Below are positions 38,206 through 47,661 of a stretch of DNA of 64,000 bases, piece after piece; position 1 is the stretch's first letter; each line of letters opens with the position of its first letter. A program made the translations under genes and the position numbers. This stretch comes from Mycolicibacterium gilvum (GTDB taxonomy: Bacteria; Actinomycetota; Actinomycetes; Mycobacteriales; Mycobacteriaceae). Under the pieces are notes generated by a model that saw nothing but the letters and a program-made list of their open reading frames with translations, was not told the origin of the DNA and did no database searches. The DNA lies in contig NZ_UGQM01000001.1 of NCBI RefSeq assembly GCF_900454025.1, positions 5,146,001 to 5,210,000 of the forward strand. Direction: 5' to 3'.

Positions 38206-39798
38206 TCACAAGGGGGACGCCAGCGACGGCACCACGGCCTCGATCAGATGCGGGCCGGGTTCGGCGAAGGCGGCGCTCAATGCGGCCGCCAGGTCCTCGG
38301 CCGTCGTGACGCGGCGGCCCGGAACCCCCATCCCCTCGGCGATCTTCACGAAATCGATGGTCGGACTGCCGAGGTCGAGAAGCTGCGAGGCACGGGGACC
38401 GGGAGCCTCGGCGTTGGCCGCACCGACGCGGAGCAGCTCGAGCCGCAGGATGTCGTAGGCGCCGTTGGCGAAGATCACCGTGGTCACATCGAGGTTCTCG
38501 CGGGCCTGGGTCCACAGGGCGGACACGGTGTACATCGCCGAACCGTCCGCCTGCAGCGACACCACCGGACGGCCCGGCGCCGCGATCGCCGCCCCGATCG
38601 CGGCCGGCATTCCGTAGCCGATCGCACCCCCGGTCAGCGTCAGCACATCGTGGGCCGGGGCTCCCGCGGTCGCCGACGCCACCCCTATTCCCGCGGTGTT
38701 GGATTCGTCGACAACGACCGCACCTTCGGGGAGAAGCGCACCGATCACCGCGGCCGCGGAGAACGCGGTGAGGTGTCCCGTCGGCATGTCCGGGCGCGCC
38801 GACGGCGCCACCTGCACGCGGGTGTCGGAGGTCAGTTCGTCGGCGAGTGCCTCCAGCGCGGCGGTCGCGCCGAGATGTTGTGCCAGCGTGTGCACTTCAC
38901 ATCCGGGCGGTACCAGGCTGCTCGCGCGGCCCGGGTAGGCGAAGAAGGACACCGGAGCGGCCGCACCGGCCAGGATCAGATGCTCGGCGCCGCGGAGTTG
39001 CTCCTCGGCGGCCTCGGCGAAGTACGCGAGCCTCTCGACCGCCGGGACACCCGCACCGCGCTGCAGCCGGGCCGGAAACGTCTCGCACAGCACCCGGGCA
39101 CCGGTCGCCTCGGCGATCCGCGCGGCGGCCGAGAGTCCCGGCATGCGGGTGGCGTCACCACCGATCAGCAAGATCGTCGGCGCGCCGGAGTTCAGCACAT
39201 CGACCGCATCGCGGACCGCGTCCTCGTCGGAAGCGACCGGCTCGACCTCGGGCGGGAACGGATCGGGAACATGGTCGCTCCGCAAGCTCCGCTCCGCCGG
39301 TTCCCCGTCGCTCCAGGAGACGTCGGCGGGCAGGATCAGCGTGGAGACGATGCCCGCCCGGCTGGCGGTCACCGCATCCACCGCGTCCACGGCGATGTCC
39401 CCGCAGTCGAGGGTCCGGCGCGTCCAGCCGGACACGGTCCGCGCGAGGGCGTCGATGTCGGATTCCAGCGGTGCGTCGTACTGCTTGTGATACGTCGCGT
39501 GGTCTCCGACGACCACCACCATCGGCACATGGGCCCGCCGGGCGTTGTGCAGATTCGCCAACCCGTTGCCCAGCCCCGGCCCGAGATGCAGAAGCACGGC
39601 CGCCGGGGTGCCGGTCATCCGTGCGTAGCCGTCAGCGGCACCGGTGGCCACGCCTTCGAACAACGTCAGGACACCGCGCATCCGCGGCACCGCATCGAGT
39701 GCGGCCACGAAATGCATCTCCGAGGTGCCCGGATTGGCGAAGCACACCTCGACGCCGTGGTCGACGAGGGTGGTCAGCAGAGAGTAGGCGCCGTTCAC
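38206..39798 (-). CDS. Thiamine-diphosphate-dependent acetohydroxyacid-synthase-like protein (ilvX-like)
   Basis: The 530-residue ThDP enzyme has the catalytic Glu in LFEGVATGAADGYAR near residue 47, and the cofactor motif ADGSAMYTVSALW with downstream N in FANGAYD near residue 440. It resembles Rv3509c (ilvX), which lies in the same chromosomal interval in M. tuberculosis. Neither IlvN-type regulatory subunit nor other branched-chain genes are near, so valine/isoleucine synthesis is doubtful. Start taken at GTG 39798. It follows the nitronate-monooxygenase-like gene by 20 bp in the fadD19 operon. Confidence 0.8.
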   Translation of the reverse strand: MNGAYSLLTTLVDHGVEVCFANPGTSEMHFVAALDAVPRMRGVLTLFEGVATGAADGYARMTGTPAAVLLHLGPGLGNGLANLHNARRAHVPMVVVVGDHATYHKQYDAPLESDIDALARTVSGWTRRTLDCGDIAVDAVDAVTASRAGIVSTLILPADVSWSDGEPAERSLRSDHVPDPFPPEVEPVASDEDAVRDAVDVLNSGAPTILLIGGDATRMPGLSAAARIAEATGARVLCETFPARLQRGAGVPAVERLAYFAEAAEEQLRGAEHLILAGAAAPVSFFAYPGRASSLVPPGCEVHTLAQHLGATAALEALADELTSDTRVQVAPSARPDMPTGHLTAFSAAAVIGALLPEGAVVVDESNTAGIGVASATAGAPAHDVLTLTGGAIGYGMPAAIGAAIAAPGRPVVSLQADGSAMYTVSALWTQARENLDVTTVIFANGAYDILRLELLRVGAANAEAPGPRASQLLDLGSPTIDFVKIAEGMGVPGRRVTTAEDLAAALSAAFAEPGPHLIEAVVPSLASPL

Positions 39799-39818
39799 AC
39801 CTGTCGTTATACGCCCGA

Positions 39819-40940
39819 TCAGTTGTCGCGAATAGCGTCCAGCCGCGTGGAGGCCTCGTCGAATCCGCTCACCAGCTCGGCGATGATGTCGGCAACGGGC
39901 CGGATCTCGTTCATCCGGCCGACGATCTGGCCCACCGGCATCGCGACGGTGGTCGGGTCGCTGGATTCGCTCATCCGCTGATGGGCCTCGCTGACAAGGA
40001 TGTTCTGCAGCGGCATCGGCAACGGCTCGGGCGCGCCCTCGGCGTCCCAGGCGTCGGTCCACCGGCTCTTGAGCAGCCGCGCGGGCTTACCGGTGTAGAT
40101 GCGACGGCGCACGGTGTCGGCCGAGGTGGCCTTCAACATGGCTTCCTGGATCACCGAGCGACCAGATTCCAGCCGAACACCGAGGTCGTACTCCGCCGAG
40201 GTCAGAAACGCCGAGCCCATCCAGACACCCTGTGCGCCAAGGGCCAGGGCCGCCGCGACCTGCCGGCCGGTCCCGATGCCGCCGGCGGCCAGCACCGGCG
40301 CCCTGCCGTCAAGAGCATCGACGATCTCCGGCCACAACACCATCGACCCGATCTCACCGGTGTGCCCGCCCGCCTCATGCCCCTGGGCGACGACGATGTC
40401 GACACCGTTCTCCACATGGCGCAGAGCGTGTTTCGGCGAACCCGCCAGGGCCGCCACGGGTACGCCCGCCTCATGCACCTGGTCGATGACGTCCTTGGGC
40501 GGTGATCCCAGCGCGTTGGCGATCAGCTTGATCGGATGCTTGAGCGCAACCTCGACGTGGCTGCGGGCGACCGAATGCAGCCATCCCAGAACACCTTCGG
40601 AGCGTTCCTCATCCTCGGGCAGCGGCGGGACGCCGAGATCGGCGAGGGTCTTGTCGACGAACTCGCGGTGTTCGGCCGGGATCAGCTTGTTGATGTCGAC
40701 CGACGTGCCCTCGGTCGGAACCTTCGCGGGCATCACGATGTCGACACCGTACGGCTTGCCGTCGGTGTTGGCGTCCATCCACTGCAGGACGTTCTCCAGG
40801 TCGTCGGCATCATTGAATCGCACACACCCGAGCACACCGAGCCCACCGGCCTTGGTCACCGCCGCGGCGACCTTCTCCGACGGGGTGAAGACGAAGATCG
40901 GGTACTCGATGCCGAAGCGATCGCAGAGTTCGGTACGCAT
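39819..40940 (-). CDS. Nitronate monooxygenase-family flavin (FMN) oxidoreductase
   Basis: The 373-residue TIM-barrel flavoprotein has family features: GGLGVLGCVRF near residue 33, AQGHEAGGHTG near residue 180, VLAAGGIGTGRQVAAALALGAQGVWMGSAFL near 215. The NMO family includes enoyl reductases and the steroid-pathway protein IpdC; this gene is not in the IpdC position, so the reaction stays open. Its ATG overlaps the fadD19 stop by one base (TGATG). Confidence 0.82.
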   Translation of the reverse strand: MRTELCDRFGIEYPIFVFTPSEKVAAAVTKAGGLGVLGCVRFNDADDLENVLQWMDANTDGKPYGVDIVMPAKVPTEGTSVDINKLIPAEHREFVDKTLADLGVPPLPEDEERSEGVLGWLHSVARSHVEVALKHPIKLIANALGSPPKDVIDQVHEAGVPVAALAGSPKHALRHVENGVDIVVAQGHEAGGHTGEIGSMVLWPEIVDALDGRAPVLAAGGIGTGRQVAAALALGAQGVWMGSAFLTSAEYDLGVRLESGRSVIQEAMLKATSADTVRRRIYTGKPARLLKSRWTDAWDAEGAPEPLPMPLQNILVSEAHQRMSESSDPTTVAMPVGQIVGRMNEIRPVADIIAELVSGFDEASTRLDAIRDN

Positions 40941-42589
40941 CAGTTGGCTCCCACGTGTTTGGCGTGCACCTCATCGGCCGGACGTTCCTCGGTGGTGTCC
41001 TTGGCCCAGCGGTAGTCCGGCTTGCCCGCCGGCGACCGCTTTATCTCGTCGACCAGCCAGAGACTGCGCGGCACTTTGTATCCGGCGATCTCCTTGCGCA
41101 CGAACGCATCGAGATCCGCCAGGGACGGACGCGCGCCGTCGCGGGGATGCACGACGGCGGCGACGTGCTGACCGAAGCGCGGATCCGGGACACCGACCAC
41201 CAGCGCGTCGAACACATCGGGGTGCCCCTTCAGGGCGGCCTCGACCTCTTCGGGGTAGATCTTCTCGCCACCGGAGTTGATCGACACCGAGCCACGGCCG
41301 AGCATCGTCACGGTGCCGTCCGCCTCCACCTCGGCGTAGTCGCCCGGGATCGCGTACCGCACGCCGTTGTAGGTCCGGAAGGTCTCGGCGGTCTTCTTCT
41401 CATCCTTGAAGTACCCGACCGGGATGTGTCCGCACTTGGCGATGACACCCCGCTTGCCCGAGCCGGGCTCGACCTCGTTGCCGTCCTCGTCGAGCACCTT
41501 GGTGTTCTTGTCGATCGTCACGCGCGGACCGCCGGTGTGCGACTGCCCTTTCGCGACGATGCTGGTGCCACCGAAGCCGGTCTCCGACGACCCGATGGAG
41601 TCGGTGATGATCCGGTTGGGCAGCAGCTCGAGGAACTTCTCCTTGATGCTGGTGGAGAACAGCGCCGCGGTGCTGGCCAACAGGAACAGCGACGACAGGT
41701 CGTAGGTGTTGCCTTCCTCCTGATGCGCCAGCAGTGCGTCCAGCAGCGGGCGGGCCATCGCGTCACCGGTGAAGAACAGCAGGTTCACCTTGTGCTCGTG
41801 GATCATCCGCCAGATCTGGTCGGCGTCGAACTCCGGTGTCAGCACGACGGTGTGGCCGGAGAACAGCGCCATCCACGTGGCCGACTGCGTCGCACCGTGG
41901 ATCATCGGCGGGATCGGCAGCCGGACCATCGGGGGGTTGTCGACCGCGGCCTTGGACAGGTCGTACTCGTCGGCGATCGGTTCACCGGTCGCGAAGTCGG
42001 TGCCGCCGAACAACACCCGGTAGATGTCCTCGTGGCGCCACATCACGCCCTTGGGGAACCCGGTGGTGCCGCCGGTGTAGAGCAGGTAGATGTCGTCCTC
42101 GCTGCGGGGACCGAAGTCCCGCTCGGGCGAACCCTGCTCCAGCGCCGCGTTGAACTCGACGCCACCGTAGCGCTCGTAGTCGTCGTCGCTGCCGTCTTCG
42201 ATCACCAGGATCGTCTTCACCTTCGGCGTCTCAGGAAGCACGTTGGCCACGCGGTCGGCGTAGCGGCGTTCGTGCACCAGCGCGACCATGTCCGAATTGT
42301 CGAAGAGGTACTTCAGCTCACCCTCGACATAGCGGAAGTTGACGTTGACCAGGATCGCGCCGGCCTTCACGATGCCGAGCATCGCGATGACGATCTCGTT
42401 GCGGTTGCGGCAGTACAGGCCGACCTTGTCGTCCTTCTTGACGCCCTGGTCGAGGAGGTAGTGGGCAAGGCGGTTGGCCTTCTCCTCCAACTGCGCGTAG
42501 GTCAGCTGTTCGTCACCGGTGATGATGGCGACACGGTCAGGCACGGCGTCGATGGCGTGCTCGGCAAGATCGGCGATGTTCAGGGCCAC
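40940..42589 (-). CDS. fadD19: Steroid-CoA ligase FadD19
   Basis: The 549-residue acyl-CoA ligase shows LLYTGGTTGFPKGVMWRHED near residue 175, IGSSETGFGGTS near 325, PGDYAEVEADGTVTMLGRGS near 420, and KSPAGKPDYRW-like C-terminal lysine region. FadD19 activates the C26 carboxylate of cholesterol side chains. The GTG start lies exactly 6 nt after a TAGTTT -10 box, so it is leaderless. The KstR-type site lies in its promoter, shared with divergent echA19. Confidence 0.93.
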   Translation of the reverse strand: MALNIADLAEHAIDAVPDRVAIITGDEQLTYAQLEEKANRLAHYLLDQGVKKDDKVGLYCRNRNEIVIAMLGIVKAGAILVNVNFRYVEGELKYLFDNSDMVALVHERRYADRVANVLPETPKVKTILVIEDGSDDDYERYGGVEFNAALEQGSPERDFGPRSEDDIYLLYTGGTTGFPKGVMWRHEDIYRVLFGGTDFATGEPIADEYDLSKAAVDNPPMVRLPIPPMIHGATQSATWMALFSGHTVVLTPEFDADQIWRMIHEHKVNLLFFTGDAMARPLLDALLAHQEEGNTYDLSSLFLLASTAALFSTSIKEKFLELLPNRIITDSIGSSETGFGGTSIVAKGQSHTGGPRVTIDKNTKVLDEDGNEVEPGSGKRGVIAKCGHIPVGYFKDEKKTAETFRTYNGVRYAIPGDYAEVEADGTVTMLGRGSVSINSGGEKIYPEEVEAALKGHPDVFDALVVGVPDPRFGQHVAAVVHPRDGARPSLADLDAFVRKEIAGYKVPRSLWLVDEIKRSPAGKPDYRWAKDTTEERPADEVHAKHVGAN

Positions 42590-42595
42590 GGCTCT

Positions 42596-42624
42596 AAACT
42601 AGAACGTGTTACATTTCCAGACAA
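42596..42624 (-). promoter_or_regulatory. Leaderless fadD19 promoter with KstR-type operator
   Basis: The -35 TTGTCT (42624-42619), a 17-nt spacer and the -10 TAGTTT (42601-42596) place the first transcribed base at the GTG of fadD19 (42589). The operator TAGAACGTGTTACA (42600-42613) overlaps the spacer and -10. On the plus strand TACATT (42610-42615) can serve as -10 for echA19. Confidence 0.8.
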
Positions 42625-42659
42625 GTCTGTGGCATCGACGCTGGAAGGCGGATCAATTC

Positions 42660-43469
42660 GTGAGCGACGAACAAAACTCAGAAAAGGGTCCCGACGCCCT
42701 CGTCGAACAGCGGGGCCACACCCTGATCGTCACGATGAACCGGCCGGAAAAACGCAATGCGCTCTCCGCCGAAATGATGCAGATCATGGTCGAGGCCTGG
42801 GACCGCGTCGACTCCGATCCCGAGATCCGCAGCTGCATCCTGACCGGCGCCGGCGGGGCGTTTTGCGCGGGCATGGACCTCAAGAAAGCGGACAGCCAGG
42901 CACCCGGGGACTCGTTCAAGGACGGCAGCTACGACCCGTCCAAGATTCCCGCGCTACTCAAGGGCCGCCGCCTGACCAAGCCGCTGATCGCCGCGGTCGA
43001 GGGCGCCGCGATCGCCGGCGGCACCGAGATCCTGCAGGGCACCGACATCCGGGTCGCCGGCGAGAGCGCGAAGTTCGGCGTTTCGGAGGCCAAGTGGAGC
43101 CTCTACCCGATGGGAGGTTCGGCCGTCCGTCTGGTCCGCCAGATTCCTTACACCGTCGCCTGCGACATCCTCCTCACAGGACGCCACATCAGCGCGGCCG
43201 AGGCCAAGGAGTTCGGACTGATCGGGCACGTGGTTCCCGACGGGCAGGCGCTGACCAAGGCGCTGGAGATCGCCGAGGTCATCAACGGCAACGGCCCCCT
43301 CGCGGTGCAGGCCATCCTCAAGACCATCCGTGAGACCGAGGGCATGCACGAAGAAGAGGCCTTTGGGCCCGACACCGCCAACGGCATCCCGGTGTTTCTC
43401 TCCGAGGACTCCAAGGAGGGTCCGAAGGCGTTCCTGGAGAAGCGCAAGCCGGTCTGGAAGCTGAAGTAG
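42660..43469 (+). CDS. echA19: Enoyl-CoA hydratase EchA19 of steroid side-chain oxidation
   Basis: The 269-residue crotonase-fold protein has [24 protein letters not shown] near residue 65, and [21 protein letters not shown] near residue 115. EchA19 hydrates the enoyl-CoA formed on the cholesterol side chain. I chose the GTG at 42660 because GGCGGA lies 7 nt upstream; the earlier ATG-like reading begins inside the operator. Synteny with Rv3515c-Rv3516 is conserved. It ends at a perfect inverted repeat. Confidence 0.93.
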   Translation: MSDEQNSEKGPDALVEQRGHTLIVTMNRPEKRNALSAEMMQIMVEAWDRVDSDPEIRSCILTGAGGAFCAGMDLKKADSQAPGDSFKDGSYDPSKIPALLKGRRLTKPLIAAVEGAAIAGGTEILQGTDIRVAGESAKFGVSEAKWSLYPMGGSAVRLVRQIPYTVACDILLTGRHISAAEAKEFGLIGHVVPDGQALTKALEIAEVINGNGPLAVQAILKTIRETEGMHEEEAFGPDTANGIPVFLSEDSKEGPKAFLEKRKPVWKLK

Positions 43470-43475
43470 GCACTC

Positions 43476-43538
43476 CGCCGAACTTGCATTCCAGCAGCGG
43501 AAGTTCGAGAAGACGCCTGCTGGAATGCAAGTTCGGCG
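43476..43538. repeat. Dispersed inverted repeat, perfect copy 2
   Basis: Two perfect 22-bp arms (43476-43497 and 43517-43538) beginning CGCCGAACTTGCATTCCAGC flank a 19-nt loop. It lies between the convergent echA19 and cyp142 stops and can form a strong hairpin on either strand. It is the reference copy for the three found here. Confidence 0.92.
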
Positions 43539-43541
43539 CTG

Positions 43542-44753
43542 TTAGCTCAGCACCTTCGCTGTGGGCGTGAACACCACCGGCATCGACTCCAGACCGCTGA
43601 CGAAGTTGGCCGGCCGCAGCGGCAGCATGTTCTCGTCGGCGAGCCTCAGGTCGGGCAGACGCTGCACGATCTTGCCGAGCATGAGTTTGAGCTCGAGGCG
43701 GGCCAGCTGATTGCCCAGGCAGAAGTGCGTGCCGAAACCGAACGCCACGTGACTGTTCGGGTCCCGGTGGATGTCGAAAGACTCCGGGTTCTCGAAAACA
43801 CTCTCGTCAAAGTTCGCCGATTCGAACATCAACATGATCTTCTCGCCCGATTTCAGGGCGGTGCCGTGGAAGTCGGTGTCGGCGGTCAGGGTCCGGCACA
43901 TGTTCTTCACCGGCGACGTCCAGCGCAGCATCTCCTCGATGGCGCCGGGAAGCAGGTCCGGCTGGGCTACTACCTGGCGCCACTGATCCTGGTGTCGCAG
44001 AAGCTGTTCGGTGCCTCCCGACAGCGTGTGCCGGGTGGTCTCGTCGCCACCGATGAGGATCAGCAGCGTTTCGAACACGATCTCGTCGTCGGACATCCGT
44101 GAGCCCTCGACCTCGGCGTTGACCAGGATCGAGAACAGGTCGTCACGGGGGTTGGACCGCCGGTCCGCGATCACCTCCATGGTGAACGCGGTGTAGGCGG
44201 CGAACGTGTCCATCAACTTCTGGATGGTCTGCTCGTCCACGGTGGACGACAGCCCGCACACCAGGTCGTCGGACCACGTCAACAACATGTCGCGTTCCTC
44301 GGGGAGCACACCCAGCATGTCCCCGATCACCGCCATCGGCAGCGGTGCGGCGATGTCGCCGACGAAGTCACACTCACCGCGCTCGCAGACCGCGTCGATC
44401 AGTGTGTCGCAGAGCTTTTCGATCGACGGCACCTTGTCCATCACGCGTTTGCGGGTGAAGCCGGAGTTGACCAGCTTGCGGCGCAGCAGATGCGCGGGAT
44501 CGTCCATGTCGATCATGTACGGCATGCCCGGCTGGTCGGGCCGGATTCCACCGGTACTGGAGAACAACTCCGGGTTGCGCTCGGCGTCGAGCACGGCCTG
44601 ATACGTCGTCGCCGCAGCCAGTCCGTTGCGATCCCGGAACACCGGCTGATTCGCGCGCATCCACGCGTAGGCGGCCCGCGCGGCGGTGCCGTCGGCGTAG
44701 AAGTTGCCGTCAGCCAGATCGACGTCCAGCCCGGTCTCAACAGTGGATGTCAT
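43542..44753 (-). CDS. cyp142: Cytochrome P450 CYP142, cholesterol side-chain C26 hydroxylase
   Basis: The 403-residue P450 has the I-helix LILIGGDETTRHTLS near residue 235, the ExxR in EEMLRW near 276, and heme ligand Cys345 in FGFGTHFCLGNQLA. CYP142 oxidises the terminal side-chain carbon of cholesterol/cholestenone to the acid that FadD19 activates. The position next to echA19/fadD19 agrees with Rv3518c. The ATG overlaps the preceding gene stop (TAATG). Confidence 0.93.
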   Translation of the reverse strand: MTSTVETGLDVDLADGNFYADGTAARAAYAWMRANQPVFRDRNGLAAATTYQAVLDAERNPELFSSTGGIRPDQPGMPYMIDMDDPAHLLRRKLVNSGFTRKRVMDKVPSIEKLCDTLIDAVCERGECDFVGDIAAPLPMAVIGDMLGVLPEERDMLLTWSDDLVCGLSSTVDEQTIQKLMDTFAAYTAFTMEVIADRRSNPRDDLFSILVNAEVEGSRMSDDEIVFETLLILIGGDETTRHTLSGGTEQLLRHQDQWRQVVAQPDLLPGAIEEMLRWTSPVKNMCRTLTADTDFHGTALKSGEKIMLMFESANFDESVFENPESFDIHRDPNSHVAFGFGTHFCLGNQLARLELKLMLGKIVQRLPDLRLADENMLPLRPANFVSGLESMPVVFTPTAKVLS

Positions 44754-45487
44754 TATGCTCCTACGATTTTGGCGTCAGCGAAGGTCATGTCGACGTTGGC
44801 TGCCGAACTCGACACCAGCGCGCGTTTGGGCAAGCCTAGGGACGAAAGCTCGGCCGCGTAGGGATGTTCGCCGAGTCGGAGCGAGACACCTCCGGGCCGG
44901 TAGCGCACCCCCGAGAGCACCATCTGCCCTTCCGTTTCGCGGGTGACACCGTCGAGATGCGAGTACGTCGAATGCACCTGCGGACGTGATCCGAACGCCG
45001 AAGGCATCGGGATCCCGGGCGCGAAGTCCATGCTCACCGCGTGGCGGCCGTCGATGCTGACGTCGAACCCGAACTGCCGTCCGTGGCGAATGGTGAAATC
45101 CGCCATCACCTTCGGGTAGCCCCAGATCGTCCGGCCGGCCTCCAGGGTGAACGACTGGTCGACCGGTAGGTGGTGCACGAACGCGCCGGCCGACTGCAAC
45201 GCCCGTAACCCCGTTGCTTGAGAAGGAGATGTGCCCGGCGGGTTCACCATGATGTTGGTGCCGTACTCGTAGTACTGGCCGAGATCGGTGTCCTCGTAGC
45301 GCATCAGCATCAGCACGGCCAGGGCGCGACGGTTGCCGCGGCCGAATCGGCATACCCGCAGTCCGCTGTAGTCGATCATCCGCTGCGCTGCGGCGGCGTC
45401 CACGACGAACATCGCGGTGTGCTGGTGGGCACGGCGCACCCGCACCGGCATGGTGAGGACGGTTCCGGCGATGGTGTGTTGTGTCAC
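44753..45487 (-). CDS. Acetoacetate decarboxylase-fold conserved protein (Rv3519-like)
   Basis: The 244-residue protein shows an acetoacetate-decarboxylase-like fold: YYEYGTNIMVNPPG, TLEAGRTIWGYPKVMADF and VLSGVRYRPGG. It corresponds to Rv3519 next to cyp142. Enzymatic activity is unproven. I chose the GTG at 45487 (MTQHTIAGTVL) because it precedes the conserved part; a longer ORF would begin inside a palindrome-like site. Confidence 0.82.
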   Translation of the reverse strand: MTQHTIAGTVLTMPVRVRRAHQHTAMFVVDAAAAQRMIDYSGLRVCRFGRGNRRALAVLMLMRYEDTDLGQYYEYGTNIMVNPPGTSPSQATGLRALQSAGAFVHHLPVDQSFTLEAGRTIWGYPKVMADFTIRHGRQFGFDVSIDGRHAVSMDFAPGIPMPSAFGSRPQVHSTYSHLDGVTRETEGQMVLSGVRYRPGGVSLRLGEHPYAAELSSLGLPKRALVSSSAANVDMTFADAKIVGA

Positions 45488-45498
45488 ACCGCACAATC

Positions 45499-45512
45499 TA
45501 GAGCGTGCGCTA
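45499..45512. promoter_or_regulatory. Palindrome-like site, possible degenerate KstR operator
   Basis: TAGAGCGTGCGCTA keeps the flanks and centre of the KstR site but has G/C changes in the AAC and GTT half-sites, so it does not satisfy the consensus. It lies 12 bp upstream of the Rv3519-like start. It may be a site for another TetR-family regulator. Confidence 0.35.
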
Positions 45513-45545
45513 GACACTCGGCAAGGAAGTGTCTAGTCGGATGTC

Positions 45546-46577
45546 CTACACGAGGTCGGCGAGGTCGCGGATCTGCTCGGGGGATCGTGCGCCGACGACC
45601 ATCATCGTGACGCCGGCGGCTTCCCACGCCGTGATCTGCTCCTTGACGTACGCCAGATCGCCGACAATCGCCGAGTCGTCGACCAGCTCGTCGGGAATCA
45701 CCGTGGCCGCTTCGTCCTTGCGGTCACTGCGGAACAACCGGGTCACGTCGTCGACGACCTCGGCATAGCCCATCCGGCGATACACGTCGGCGTGGAAGTT
45801 GGTGTCTTCGGCGCCCATTCCGCCCATGTAGAGCGCCAGGTGCGGCTTCATCAGCTCCATGATCGCCGGCCGGTCGTCGGTGACGACGACCTGTGCCGTC
45901 GCGCAGATCTCGAACGTCTCCCGGGTACGACGCGCGCCGGGACGGGCGAATCCCTCGTCGAGCCACTCGTTGTACATGCCCGCGATGCGCGGCGAATAGA
46001 AGATCGGCAGCCACCCGTCGCAGATCTCGGCGGCCAGCGCGACGTTCTTGGGTCCCTCCGCGCCGAGCATCACCGGGATGTCCGAGCGCAGCGGGTGGGT
46101 GATCGGCTTGAGGTTCTTGCCCAGACCCGTGGTGCCCTCGCCGGTCAGCGGCAGCGGGTAGTGCGGCCCGTCGCTGTGGACCGGGGCCTCCCGCGCCCAG
46201 ACCTGCCGCAGGATGTCGACGTACTCCCGCGTGCGGGCCAACGGCTTCGGGAACTTCGCTCCGTACCAGCCCTCGACGACCTGCGGACCGGACACCCCGA
46301 GCCCGAGGATGTGCCGTCCTCCGGACAGGTGGTCGAGCGTCAGCGCGGCCATCGCGCACGCGGTCGGCGTGCGCGCCGACAGCTGGATCACCGAGGTGCC
46401 CAGGCGCATCCGGGTGGTCTCGCGCCCCCACCACGCCAGCGGGGTGTAGGCGTCCGAGCCCCACGCCTCGGCCGTGAAGACGGTGTCGAAGCCCGCCCCC
46501 TCGGCGGCTGCGACGAGCTCGGCGTGGTTCTCCGGTGGCTGAGCGCCCCAATATCCGAGCTGCAAACCCAACTTCAT
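45546..46577 (-). CDS. LLM-class F420-dependent oxidoreductase (Rv3520c-like)
   Basis: The 343-residue luciferase-like TIM barrel starts MKLGLQLGYWG and carries SARTPTACAMAALTLDHLSGGR, GLGVSGPQVVEGWYG and VMLGAEGPKNVALAAEICDGW. These are typical of F420-dependent dehydrogenases of mycobacteria. The ATG at 46577 has GGAAGG upstream. The KstR-type site at 46625 lies upstream. The substrate is unknown, but cholesterol-regulon membership suggests a steroid intermediate. Confidence 0.87.
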   Translation of the reverse strand: MKLGLQLGYWGAQPPENHAELVAAAEGAGFDTVFTAEAWGSDAYTPLAWWGRETTRMRLGTSVIQLSARTPTACAMAALTLDHLSGGRHILGLGVSGPQVVEGWYGAKFPKPLARTREYVDILRQVWAREAPVHSDGPHYPLPLTGEGTTGLGKNLKPITHPLRSDIPVMLGAEGPKNVALAAEICDGWLPIFYSPRIAGMYNEWLDEGFARPGARRTRETFEICATAQVVVTDDRPAIMELMKPHLALYMGGMGAEDTNFHADVYRRMGYAEVVDDVTRLFRSDRKDEAATVIPDELVDDSAIVGDLAYVKEQITAWEAAGVTMMVVGARSPEQIRDLADLV

Positions 46578-46624
46578 GCCAGCCGTCCTTCCGGGCCACC
46601 GGGCCCGCTTCTTGAAACCATTCT

Positions 46625-46638
46625 TAGAACCTGTTCTA
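46625..46638. promoter_or_regulatory. KstR-type operator between Rv3520c-like and DUF35 genes
   Basis: TAGAACCTGTTCTA is a near-perfect palindrome and fits TNNAACNNGTTNNA. It serves the minus-strand F420 oxidoreductase and the plus-strand DUF35-ltp4-ltp3 unit. The plus-strand GTG (46648) lies only 9 bp away and has no ribosome-binding site, which suggests leaderless transcription. Confidence 0.85.
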
Positions 46639-46647
46639 CTCGATGCC

Positions 46648-47646
46648 GTGACCACCAGCCAAAGCAGCCCGGTGCAGATCGACCCGCATGAGCCGCCGCT
46701 TTCTGCGCCGTTGAAGCTCGCATTCGACTACACCCGTTCAGTAGGACCGCTCCTCGGTGACTTCTTCACCGCGCTGCGTGAGCGGCGCATCGTCGGGGTT
46801 CGCGGATCGGACGGCAAGGTGCTCGTCCCGCCGGCCGAATACGACCCCGTCACCTGGGAGCAATTGACCGAGATCGTACCGGTGGCCAGTGTCGGGACGG
46901 TGCTGTCCTGGACGTGGCAGCCCCAGCCGCTGCCGGGGCAGCCGCTGGACCGTCCGTTCGCCTGGGCGCTGATCAAGCTCGACGGCGCGGACACCCCGCT
47001 GCTGCACGCCGTAGATGTGGGAGACGCGGGTTCGGAATCCATCAGCACCGGCGCCCGGGTGCACGCGCACTGGATCGACGAGCCGGTCGGTGCGATCACC
47101 GACATCGCCTACTTCGCCCTCGGCGACGAGGCGGAGGACGTCCCGCCCGCCCCGGAGGGCCTCGATCCCGTGACGATGGTCGTATCACCGTCCGCCATCG
47201 AGATCCAGCACACCGCTTCGCTTCCCGAGAGCACGTTTCTGCGTGCACTGGAGCAGGGCACGCTGCTCGGCGCCCGCAGCGGCGAAACGGGTAAGGTGTA
47301 CTTCCCCCCGAAGGAAGCGGACCCCGCCACGGGCCTGGAACTCAACAACTTCGTCGAGCTGCCCGACAAGGGCACCGTGACGACGTTCGCGATCATCAAC
47401 ATCCCCTTCGCCGGTCAGCGGATCAAGCCGCCGTATGTGGCCGCCTACGTCCTGCTCGACGGCGCCGACATCCCATTCCTGCACCTGGTCACCGAGATCG
47501 ATCCGTCCGAAGTCCGGATGGGCATGCGGGTGCAGGCCGTTTGGAAACCCGAGGAGGAGTGGGGCCTCGGCATCGACAACATCGATTACTTCCGGCCGAC
47601 AGGCGAACCCGACGCCGACTACGACACCTACAAGCACCACCTGTAG
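46648..47646 (+). CDS. DUF35 OB-fold acyl-CoA-associated protein, tandem DUF35 (Rv3521-like)
   Basis: The 332-residue protein contains two DUF35/OB-fold units. Each has a charged helix (LRERRIVGVRGSDGKVLVPP and LEQGTLLGARSGETGKVYFPP) followed by OB strands (GTVLSWTW, GTVTTFAIIN). DUF35 proteins partner SCP2-thiolase-like Ltp enzymes in steroid side-chain aldol cleavage. The cysteine zinc ribbon of other DUF35 proteins is not visible. It heads an operon with ltp4 and ltp3. The GTG at 46648 is preferred; GTG 46672 is an alternative. Confidence 0.85.
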   Translation: MTTSQSSPVQIDPHEPPLSAPLKLAFDYTRSVGPLLGDFFTALRERRIVGVRGSDGKVLVPPAEYDPVTWEQLTEIVPVASVGTVLSWTWQPQPLPGQPLDRPFAWALIKLDGADTPLLHAVDVGDAGSESISTGARVHAHWIDEPVGAITDIAYFALGDEAEDVPPAPEGLDPVTMVVSPSAIEIQHTASLPESTFLRALEQGTLLGARSGETGKVYFPPKEADPATGLELNNFVELPDKGTVTTFAIINIPFAGQRIKPPYVAAYVLLDGADIPFLHLVTEIDPSEVRMGMRVQAVWKPEEEWGLGIDNIDYFRPTGEPDADYDTYKHHL

Positions 47647-47661
47647 ACAGGAACCTCACTC

